Source: Gongronella butleri (lineage: Eukaryota; Mucoromycota; Mucoromycetes; Mucorales; Cunninghamellaceae). Taken from it: a DNA stretch of 64,000 bases. This document shows, piece after piece, positions 43,615 through 52,953 of this stretch (the stretch's first letter is position 1; every line of letters begins with the position of its first letter). The position numbers were made by a program, and so were the translations under genes. The notes beneath the pieces were generated by a model that made no database searches, was not told where the DNA came from, and saw only the letters and a list, made by a program, of their open reading frames with translations. The stretch spans positions 310,001 through 374,000 of the forward strand of contig JAIWZP010000001.1 in the NCBI GenBank assembly GCA_025201375.1, given 5' to 3'.

Positions 43615-45730
43615 TCAAGCGACTGTGAAAGAGAGAGAGGTGGAAAAAAAATTACAAAAATTGATATGATACAATGCAAAAACGATGAAATCTAGGTGCC
43701 TTTGTTGTAAATCTAGGAACGGTCTCATTTTGAAACCTAGGCACGGTCCCATGTCACGCGCTTGCCACTGTGCATTTCGAAAAAAGACAAAATAAAAGGT
43801 GAGAAACACTTTTTTTTTTGCTCTTTTTGCCATTTTTTTCATTGTTCTCTCCCTCTTCACGTTCTCTTTTTTTTTTGACTTGCGTGTCGTTCCAATATAC
43901 GGTCTCGCGCTGCCACTTGTAGTCGTCGAGCGATTGGACAAAGGCATCAAGATTGGCATTAGTCCAGTCGCGTGAGTCGGCCATGGCTTGCCAATACGCG
44001 TCCCAGTGGGTATCCTTGTTGATCTTTTGGGCGTCGAGGTGGTCGTGCATCTTGTTGGCGTGCAGTATGCTCTTTAAAATGTCCCTTGGCGCGGCGTCGT
44101 CGTGGTACAGGATCGCCATGGTATTTTTGCCCGCGTCAAAATTGAGCAAATATTGCTCCGCCCCGAGGATCGTCGTGGCATTGCTCACCTCCTCGGCGCA
44201 GCGGAATGCCTCGTCAGCACTCGCGCCCATGTGGATCTTGAAACGAATGTTACCCTTGCCGGGCTTGATCCATTCGCCAAATCCAATTTCTTTAGGTGCA
44301 AGCTCATCATACGTCTGCACGTGGCCCATGTCAATGAATGCGCGTGTCAAAAGGGTCGCCTTGGCCTGATTCAAAATCTCAAACTTGGACGCCTGGATCA
44401 TCCTGTACGTCGACCAAATGTTGATGGGCGACAAAATCGCAAACATTGTGAATAAAAATGCAGGCGAATCGCACACTGCAATCAGCCCAACACCCGACAA
44501 CATGCCCAGCAGGTGCGCAGTCGACATTTGCGCGTCGTCCTTGGCCACAATGTCGCCAATATTGCCATTTGGCTAAAAATACCCAAAAAAAAAAAAAAAA
44601 ATAGTGAGCAACTTTGCTCACGCCGCGCGTCATTGCCCCGTGCTACACGCGTCCTTGTCCACGGAAGAGGTTTTTTACCGAGAATTGTTTGGTAAAAGTC
44701 ATATGGCTAGCGATCCACACGCTCTCATGCACCAACTCAAAGGCATTGCCAACTAAAAAGAGAGAAAAATATCAATATACAGCATTGATTCTTTTTTCTC
44801 CCCGTTTTTCTGATCGCTTGTCGTACCGGAGGCAAGGGGAAGGAAAAGTTTGGGCGACGCAATGCTCGTGCACAGCTGTAAAAACGAACCAACAGATGAC
44901 AAGATCTCACAAACGAATTTCCACGTCTTGGGATGCGAGTCAAACGAGCTGGCATACCGTTTGATGAAGAAGAGCTTGCCCACCTCGCCAATGCCGTCTT
45001 TTAAAATATACTTGATCACAGCACTGTCGAGAAAAAGAGGAAGATAAGAATAGATGAGGTCATTGGCTCTTTGTCCTTATCCTGCTCCTCTTACCCGCTC
45101 GTGGCTTCGACAGTGCCCAAGCCGAGAGATGCCAGCATCGCTTGCGAACAGAGCACACCAATCTAATTCAAAAAAAAAAAGCAGAAAACGGATTAAAAAA
45201 AACACAAACACATCATGCGCACCCAGTTGATCCGAGTTTTTGAGTCATACACACGAGCCGACATAGGTTTCCAATGCGAGCCACAGGTGGAATTTCTTGT
45301 AGCACGGGTGAAGATTGTCCGGGTAGCCGACGGGAAGAAACAATTCGCGCAGATTTTGCTTGACACTGCTGATGATGGACAAGGATGGCGACGACGGCCG
45401 CTGTTCATGCGGCGACGCCGAGGACCCTGGCGCGGTGTGTAACCATTCCCATGTCAATCTCGGCGACGTCACCGGAGCCGCGATACACGTCTTGGTCGTT
45501 GTGCTCGACTTGATTTTGCCCATAGTGCTCGTGTAAATACGCGTTCGTCCATAGACGTGCTCGCGCAAAATCGTGGTTTTGCCGCTTTGCACAGCACAGG
45601 ACGCAGAGAACGCCCGCCGCGGCAGAACCAGGGTCCTTGTCAAAGAAACACCGCCATGGCAGCTCGAGGCGCGCAAAGACTGCGCACTTGAAGGACACAG
45701 GCAAGAAGATCGTATACAAATTTGAAGCAT
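43615..45730 (-). CDS. RUS family (DUF647, root UVB-sensitive-like) protein
   Basis: Six exons proposed on the minus strand: 45730-45251, 45162-45095, 45023-44827, 44752-44679, 44572-43880, 43767-43615 (554 aa). The family core is clear: LRELFLPVGYPDNLHPCYKK, IGVLCSQAMLASLGLGT, AVIKYILKDGIGEVGKLFFI, SFDSHPKTWKFVCEILSSVG, GNAFELVHESVWIASHMTFT and NIGDIVAKDDAQMSTAHLLG. The N-terminus (Arg/Ser-rich, no acids for about 40 residues) could target mitochondria. RUS proteins are membrane-associated; plant members link vitamin B6 status and UV response, and no reaction is established. The last intron uses a GTCAAA donor; without that splice the protein would end at 43754, so the last 51 codons are uncertain. 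Confidence 0.82.
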
Positions 45731-45971
45731 GACACGGTCTATGAAGGAATCATCCAAAAAGTAAAAGAAGAAGAAAAAAACGAGAGGAAAGGCAAGCGAC
45801 AAGTTGAAAAAGAAAAGAAAAAGAATAATTGAAAGAAAAGAAAAATGCAAAATGGGAAAGTGGCGGCCCGATCCCGTCGCTTTTTTTTTATGTGTCTTTT
45901 TTGATTCCCAGCCACTTTTTTTTTTCTTTTTCTTTTCACAACTTTTTTATTTTTTGTAGATTTTAGCCATC
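45731..45971. promoter_or_regulatory. Bidirectional promoter region (RUS-like / eIF3j)
   Basis: The two genes are divergent, with only about 240 bases between start codons. The stretch is A-rich on the left and T-rich on the right, so each gene sees a pyrimidine tract just before its ATG. The only non-homopolymer core is about 45850-45890 (GGGAAAGTGGCGGCCCGATC). No TATA box is seen. Confidence 0.5.
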
Positions 45972-46640
45972 ATGAGCGACTGGGGTAAGCAAAAAGCTTA
46001 TTAAACACGGCATAGAGCCCGGATCTCACCTCTTTGAGTATAGAAGAAGAAGAAGAAATTCAAGTCACCGTGGCCAAGAAGGTCAACAAGTGGGACGACG
46101 AGGACGAAGACGACGACGATATCAAGGACGACTGGGAGCAGTCCGACGAGGAGGACAAGCCCAAGGCTGAGCCTGTTATCAAGAAGAAGGTCCCTCTCGC
46201 CCAGCGCATTGCTGAGAAAAAGGCCGCCGACGAGCAAAAGAAGAAGGAGCTCGAGGCTAAAAAGGCTGAAATGGTACAATCCACGCTTCAATTGTTGCCC
46301 TGAGGGTGCTCATTATTTTTTTTTCTTTAAATCGACCTTAGGCCAAGCGCATGGAGGATGAGACTGAGGAGGAGCGTTTTGAACGCAAGCAGCAAGAGCG
46401 TCAGTTGCAATTGGAGTCTGATATGGCCAATGCCACGGCGCTCTTTGCTGGCGCCTCTGTTGGCCCCAGTAAGAACTCATAAAAATGGCGGAAAAAGCAG
46501 TAAGACGCTCATCATTTTGCCCCCCCCCCTCAATTGACAGAGAAAGACGAGGGCGACAGCGTTGAGGCCATGAAGCCCAAGACCCGTGTCGAATTTGAAA
46601 ACTATCGCAAGAAGCTGACCGAGCTGATCTTGGCCAACTC

Positions 46641-46679
<39 letters not shown>

Positions 46680-46997
46680 CGTCGCGTCCCTAACCTGTTC
46701 CTCGTAACAATTGCTGACTCACTGCCTTCCCCCCCCCACTAGAAATCGATGCATTACGCCTCGTTTGTCGATCAATTCGTGCGTGACATTGCCGGTCCCC
46801 TCAAGGACATGGATGTGCGCAAGGCCGCGTCGACGCTCAACTCGCTTGCCAACGACAAGCAGCGCCAGGCCAAGGAAGCGACCAAGGGCGGCAAAAAGAC
46901 CAAGAAGCCTACGCTCTCTGCCGCTGGCAAGGCCGATGCCATTGAGGAGTACAGCTCGTACAATGACAAGTTCAACGACTTTGACGATTTCATGTAG
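45972..46997 (+). CDS. HCR1: Eukaryotic translation initiation factor 3 subunit J
   Basis: Five exons: 45972-45984, 46044-46273, 46342-46468, 46541-46641, 46743-46997 (241 aa). The start MSDWEEEEEIQ is the typical eIF3j opening and is split by intron 1 after 13 bases. An acidic N-terminal region (KWDDEDEDDDDIKDDWEQSD) precedes a Lys/Glu-rich helix (PLAQRIAEKKAADEQKKKEL). The conserved C-terminal half contains KTRVEFENYRKKLTELIL and ends in FNDFDDFM, the signature eIF3j tail. It binds the 40S decoding site and loosely the eIF3 complex, acting in initiation and ribosome recycling. Intron 4 carries a 34-base A run, so its length may vary between strains. Confidence 0.95.
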
Positions 46998-47034
46998 ACG
47001 CATTGATTCCAAAATTATAAAATAAGCTTTATTT

Positions 47035-47078
<44 letters not shown>

Positions 47079-47276
47079 AGAGAGAAGAGAGAGAGAGTGA
47101 GCCAGGAACAGAGGGGAGGGCATGCTTGGGGTTGCTGAGGCAAACATCCGCCCGTTCGGATGACGCTTTTGGGCGAGAATTTCCCGAAACGCATAAGGTT
47201 TCAGGGGCGACGACACTTTTTGCCTCGCCTTGCGTCATTTTTTGCCCTTCTTTTTCATTTTCTTATCTTTAGCAAT

Positions 47277-48594
47277 ATGCGCGTTCTCCCTTGGCTGTCA
47301 GCCGTGTTGCCTTTTGTTGCCGCCTTTGACCAGGTGGTTGTAAACAAGCACCACAATGGTAAAGAAAACGACGACGCCCTCGAGCGCGCAACGCACCTCC
47401 TCAAAAAGCACCCACTGATCGACACGCACAACGACTTCCCCATGTAAAAAAGCAAACGAGCACGCTCGGTCACGTGTCTACATGTGCCTTTGGCTCACTC
47501 GATGTGCCTTTTTTTCGTTTACTACTAAAACAGGCTCCTGGCGTTCGAATTGAAGGGCAAGTTCAACGAATTGAACCTGAAACACATCGAAGGCAGCCAT
47601 ACGGACCTGACCAAGATAAAAAAAGGACATTTGACTGGCCAATTCTGGAGCGTTTACACGGATTGCGACACTCCCGGCAGCAATCAAGTGCTGGACGCTA
47701 TCGAGTCCATCAATGCCATCAAGCGCATGATCCAGCTCTACCCCAAGACATTTGAATTCGTGGAGAGCACCAAGCAATTCAAAAAGGCGTTTAAACACGG
47801 CCGCGTCGCCTCCATGATGGGCATGGAGGGCGGCCAGATGATTGGAAACTCGCTCCCTGCCTTGCGCACCTTTTACGACCTTGGTGTCCGTTACATGACC
47901 GTAAGAGAGAACTTGAGAAAAAAAAAAAAGATCGCTCACCGACGCGCCCCACTCCCATTTTGCTCAGTTGACACACAATTGCCACACGCCGTGGGCCGAG
48001 TCGTGCTGCGATCCTGCAAACCCGCCATTTGAAAAGGGTCTTGGTCTGACGGCATTTGGTAACAAGGTGATTGGCGAGATGAATCGCCTTGGCATGATGG
48101 TCGACATTAGCCACGTGTCGCACGCGACCATGAACGCTGTGCTCAACGTGACCAAGGCGCCCGTCTTGTTTTCCCATTCGTCCAGCCACGCCCTGTGCGC
48201 CATTGAACGCAACGTGCCCGACAGCGTGCTCAAGCGCCTCGACGAGGTCGACGGTGTCGTCATGGTCAACTTTTACAACCGATTCGTGCGCTGCGGCGAG
48301 GACGCCACGCTCTCCGATGTAGCAGACCACATTGAGCACATTGCCAGCGTCGCTGGTCGCGACAAGGTCGGCCTCGGTGCCGACTACAATGGCATTGAAA
48401 TCACCCCCACCGGGCTCGAGGATGTCAGCAAGTATCCGGACCTCATTGCAGAGATGATTCGCCGTGGATGGTCCGATGACGACATCATTGGCCTTGCAGG
48501 AAAGAACTTGCTTCGCGTCTGGCGCGGCGTCGAGCGCGTCCGCGACAAATTGCATGGTGAGCTGCCCGCCGAGGACCGCATCGATGACTTTTAA
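47277..48594 (+). CDS. Secreted membrane-dipeptidase-family (M19) zinc dipeptidase
   Basis: Three exons: 47277-47443, 47534-47900, 47968-48594 (386 aa). Residues 1-16 are a signal peptide ([16 protein letters not shown]). Zinc ligands of the M19 family are present: His and Asp in [10 protein letters not shown], the bridging Glu in GMEGGQMIG, and His in [10 protein letters not shown] and [30 protein letters not shown] and the C-terminal [20 protein letters not shown] also match. The enzyme hydrolyses dipeptides outside the cell or in the secretory lumen. There is no hydrophobic C-terminal GPI signal (it ends [11 protein letters not shown]), unlike the mammalian enzyme. Confidence 0.93.
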
Positions 48595-49033
48595 AAACGT
48601 CTGCATGCGTGCGGTCATAGATGGTGCTACCGCTGCCTACAGTACTACTGTAGCTATGATACTACATACTTGGGAGATGTTCTTCCTTTCGATTGTATAA
48701 TTTCATGACAATGAATAAAGAAACACATACTACTGTACGCTTGTGAAAGCAGCCGTTCAGACATTACAAAATTTTTCAACAACCTCGATGTTTGGCAACG
48801 GACACTGCTGACAACTGCTTGAACTTTGACAATGAATAAATATGCAGCACAGAATCTGTCTATTTTTTTTAGCTTCTGCTTACAGTATCGATTGCTACCT
48901 TTCATGCGATGACACATGGTTGCTAGGATGAGGTTGGGTGTGGAGGGCAAGCAAAATATCCGGCGGCTGAGGAGCGCACACGACCAGGCAAAGCAAGAAG
49001 ACAATCATTTAATAGCACAAAAAAGCGCGCAGA
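48595..49033. repeat. Repeat-rich flank with TACTGTA motifs; block shared with 50229-50330
   Basis: The block ACTGTACGCTTGTGAA, then GC(A)GC, (G/C)TCA(G/A)ACATT, AATTTTTCAAC, CTCGATGTT and GGCAAC (48733-48810) recurs at 50229-50310. In both places it is followed downstream by GATGACACA(T/C)GG. AATAAA at 48715 and 48834 may serve the dipeptidase transcript. Confidence 0.6.
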
Positions 49034-49213
49034 TGTGCCACTGGCCGACAATGCGTTGTCTTGGATGCTTGCCGGCCGTCTAGCCAGTGCGTGTACAACG
49101 ATGGTAGCTACGCAGTGTCGAGCTGCAAGTGCTTTAATCGCGGTGACCATCCAAAAAGTTATTGTGACCGATTTGCTTGCCAAAGCAATACGCATCTTGT
49201 TTGTATGAAATGA
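49034..49213 (+). pseudogene. Cysteine-rich coding fragment, relative of the 27288-27986 protein
   Basis: An open 59-codon stretch reads CATGRQCVVLDACRPSSQ, CVYNDGSYAVSSCKC, SYCDRFACQ and stops at 49211-49213. The order CATG-X2-C, then about 10 residues, then CVY-X3-SY is the same as in the secreted protein at 27288 (CATGEEC ... CVYGSSSY). The only upstream context is a CGCGCAG acceptor-like site; no signal-peptide exon or start codon fits, so it is probably a decayed exon. It could also be a real gene with a first exon I failed to see. Confidence 0.5.
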
Positions 49214-50413
49214 TAGCCCATCCCTTTTGAACATAAAGAATATGTAACGCGCGTACGCCCTTTCCCACCCCCCTTTTACAGTAGGTACTGTATTAACATG
49301 AAATGATCATCTATCATATCCAGCAAATCAATTGTTTTTCGTTTATTCTTCCTCTTTATTTTTTTTTTATTTCGCACGTTAAAAAGACTCATCCCATAGC
49401 CAAGGCTGCTCCTGTGGAATGACAAGCATTTTGCTGCGGCGTAAATAACAAGCTCAGGGTCCTTGAGAGATGAAGTGGGACCTTGCTGCGGCGCAACTCG
49501 TTAAGATCACAAATTGAAAAATGTGCCAAAACCGAATTTTCTCGAGATCCGGCGATTTGCAGCGCATTAAAGCGTGCGATTGTACAGTAATTATGTTCTC
49601 GGTACATTGGGTTTACCGTATGATACTGCTTGCAACAATGCAAACAATTTTGATTTGTGCGTTAAAAATTCGTGATTCGCGCCAACAAGTGGCCAAATTC
49701 AGTAAATTTAACTTCAATCAGCAAAATACAGTAAACAGTATCATACACGGAAAAACACGCCAGCAGAACCGTGTTGAACTGTTGATGCGTCGTCTCTTAC
49801 TGTAGCATGGCTTCTCCAGTCTACAGGCGTACTTGTCGCTGGCAAAATCAAGTGTGGTGATGTGGTGTGAATGAAAAAATTAAAAATGCGGTCCTGGCGG
49901 TGGGTATTGATTCGTATGATACATCAGGTCATCATTCGCCTCAGATCTGCCTCCTCCTGGTCCGCGTCTTTTTTCAATCAACAACATGGAGTTGAAAACA
50001 GAGGTCAACAATCAGTTTTTGAGTCATCGTTGTGCAGCAGAAGATGAACCCAAAATCTCGAAAATTTCAAAATTTTTACAATGTCTTTACAGTACTGTAC
50101 GTACAAATTCTTCTTCGATTGCCATGAAACTTGCATTGTTCGAATCTGACGGGTTCGGACGTCATTTCCAGAATGTTTGCTCGCCCGATGCGTGGTCTTT
50201 GTACTGTATGATACAGTACTGTACGTACAGTACTGTACGCTTGTGAATGCCGCTCAAACATTGGATAAATTTTCAACTACTGTACTTCGATGTTCTCGGC
50301 AACCGATAAGATGACACACGGCGCTTTTTGCGTGTCGAAAGCATCCGGTCAATCTCCATCAAATGAGACCAGTTGCAAGAACGATGATGGATGGCGAAAA
50401 CTCGCAGAGAAAA
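49214..50413. other. Repeat-rich, no gene seen
   Basis: AT-rich with many TACTGTA/TACAGTA and TATGATAC motifs (for example 49280, 49583, 49605, 49729, 49797, 50090, 50203). Short frames show no family features. The block at 50229-50310 duplicates 48733-48810. Confidence 0.45.
50212..50237. repeat. Perfect 26-bp palindrome built of TACTGTA units
   Basis: Each half is 13 bases, TACAGTACTGTAC, followed by its exact reverse complement. A partial copy (TACAGTACTGTACGTAC) lies at about 50088-50104. An imperfect palindrome, GTACTGTATGATACAGTAC, abuts it at 50201-50219. Confidence 0.85.
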
Positions 50414-51335
50414 TTCACTTTATCGTCAAAATCTTTGATCGCGATTTGCTCGACAACGGTCTAATCGACCCTCAATTTTTATTGCAGTTTTGATAACAAA
50501 CAGGAGGGCAAAGCATCTAATAGGATGACTTGCAGCGCGCTAACTTGAGTTTGAACTTTTTTGCATCGGGCATTTCACCAGCCTGCAGCCCACCACCACC
50601 ACTCAGCGCACAAAAATAATGTGCAAAATAAAAAAAATAAAAAAATGCAAAAAAATAAAAATTCCATGCAATCCACCACCTAAATTTGGAAGCGTCAAAC
50701 CTTAAATTTTTGCAAAAAAATCTTGACCAAAGTAGGCATTTTTTCTCAGTCGATCGCCGTTCATGCATCACTCTTTGGACATTTTTCTCAAAGTTGGGCG
50801 GGGTGACTTGTCGTTTTGTCTGCCAATCGTATTTCGTCGGAATTGCCTGTTTGGGATGCATTGATCACTCGAAGTTCGAAAAATCTCAAATTTGGCATTT
50901 TCTGAGATTAAAATGCGTGACCCCTGAGTGACCCCTGAATTTTTCAAAAGTGGTCGTAGCGCTTTGGGGGTTTAAAGCTTTTTTGTTGCAAATTTTGCGT
51001 TGAGTTTGATGCGACTATTTTTGAACGGGTTCGGTCATGCAGATGGACAGATGAATGCAAAATGGTACAAATAGGACGGTTTTGACATTCTCGAGTCGAA
51101 AAAAAATCGGGCGGGTCCGTCTTGAACACTGGGCTAAAGTTTATGCCGTGACGCGCAGGTTTCATAGGCGGGCAAGTAGGTTGTAAAAAAAATTCTGGAG
51201 GCACAGCAGGTCGGCAAAGTTTGAAAAACACGCACGCTCGTAGACTTTACAGTAAATGCAGCGTAGCAGGCTGCTTCTATTACAGTATCGAATTGATTTC
51301 ACGCGTCGTCATCAGTTTCTGTCCAGCGTCCACTG
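50414..51335. repeat. Dispersed repeat, copy B (direct partner at 9169-10110)
   Basis: Same orientation and order of landmarks as copy A, from CACTTTATCGTCAAAATCTT through GGGATGCATTGATCACTCG, GTGACCCCTGAGTGACCCCT, GTGGTCGTAGCGCTTTGGGG and CAGATGGACAGATGAATG to CAGTTTCTGTCCA. Small indels differ between copies and no open frame is shared, so both are decayed or non-coding. Confidence 0.8.
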
Positions 51336-52132
51336 AGATAGAAAGACCGGCCGCACCGGCCGATGGGCGGATCAAAAGCTTTTTTACAGTATGTATCATA
51401 TTTTTTGTGTGAAAAAAAATCCAACTCGGATGAATACAGTATGATATCATAGCGTGCGTGCTTTTGCACAAATTATCGAGCCGTCGAGTATTGTACTGCA
51501 CGTACAGTAATAAACCTGACAAACTAACTTCAAATCAGTTGAGTGAATTACTGATTACGGTATACAACATTTACTGATTACTGTATCATACTGTAGGTCT
51601 CAAGAATCACATGTCATATCATATCGGTAAAATGCTCTCAGCCTCTCATAAGAAAAAGGGGCACGGGGAAACCCGAAAAAATGCAAGGAAGCTAATTGAT
51701 TATTCACCCATTCATTAGTTTTACAGGCAAATGCCATCGTGACATCGTGTCACGGAGCCGCGCTGACGCGTTCATCAGTTAGATTTGCCCCACGTGCACG
51801 GATTGGCTGCGCTCAAGGAGCGCGTGCCGCGACGGTTGCGCAGCTCGGCACGTGTTCTAAAATGAGTAAATGACACAAAGGTAGTTTTTTTCCTGCAAGA
51901 TTGTACAAATACGTATGATTTATGATACAATATGTGCTGAAGACGTTTTTTTTTTCATCGATCACCTCCAACCACGTACGCAGAGGAGTGCCCTTTCTGG
52001 TGATGTAATTTACAAGGCGCTTTGACCGGTCCTTGTTGGGACACTGTAGTCTTAGCCCTTGGGTTGAAATCAGGGCCTAAAAAGTTGCGTTTTACGTTAA
52101 TACGTGCTATTAGCCCATGGACTGCAGTTTTG

Positions 52133-52168
<36 letters not shown>

Positions 52169-52953
52169 GTGAATCAGGTGTGATTCACCATGCAGTTGAC
52201 CGGTGCGGCGATTTCAAACCACCAAACCTCTTGAATTTCAAATAATTATCTGAACTCCTTGGGAAATTCGCGATTTTCGTCATTGCGCGACATTTAAGTA
52301 TCAATCAATATGTCCCAATGGAGGGCTCGCTTAAGCGAGAAAGCACACACTATATTATCATATAACCTCCATGATTTCGCTCTAAATACAGCAGCACACG
52401 GCAAGCGACCGAAATTCAGCAATGTATGATGTTCGCGACTATGTTGATTTTATGTGTGTTGCGCTCTGAGTATGGTAAGCATTGTGCAACTGCAAATGAA
52501 GAGAATGGCAAGTGTCGGCGCAGGTTCGCGTCATTCAGGGGGGCAATCCATTCGCTCATCAGGGGGAACCCAAAAAAAAAAAAACCAACAACACGTGGGT
52601 CTTGGCGCACACACGTGCATGGCCGACGCGAGAAGATCAAAGCAGCGCATGCGCTATGCCATCATGGAGGGAGTCGGCGCGGTGCTGGTTGCCGAATTGG
52701 CCATTTTTGTGTCCATTGTCAAGTCGGTAGGACAAAGAAGCAAGAACGGCAGCACGGCAATGGAGCGGACTGTCCAAAAGTTTGACGGGCCTCGTTTTTT
52801 TTGGCAATCGAGCCTGGCCCCCCCTTTTTTTCCGTCCTCTTCTTTTCTCACCTTTTTTTATTTTTATTTTTTTCTTGAAAAAGCCCACATTCTCGATACC
52901 ATCTCGTCACTCCCTTTACCACTCGTTTTGATTTTTACCCTTTTGCGTCAATT
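51336..52953. other. No gene seen; TACTGTA motifs, 34-base T run, promoter of the TBC gene
   Basis: TACAGTATG, GTACAGTAATA and TACTGTATCATACTGTAG motifs continue to about 51600. A run of 34 T is at 52134-52167. The last 150 bases are T/C-rich and lead into the start codon at 52954. Confidence 0.45.

Noticed and set aside
48923..49234. Minus-strand frame in the 48.9-49.2 kb region
   Set aside because: The plus-strand cysteine-rich frame explains the composition; the minus frame is its shadow.
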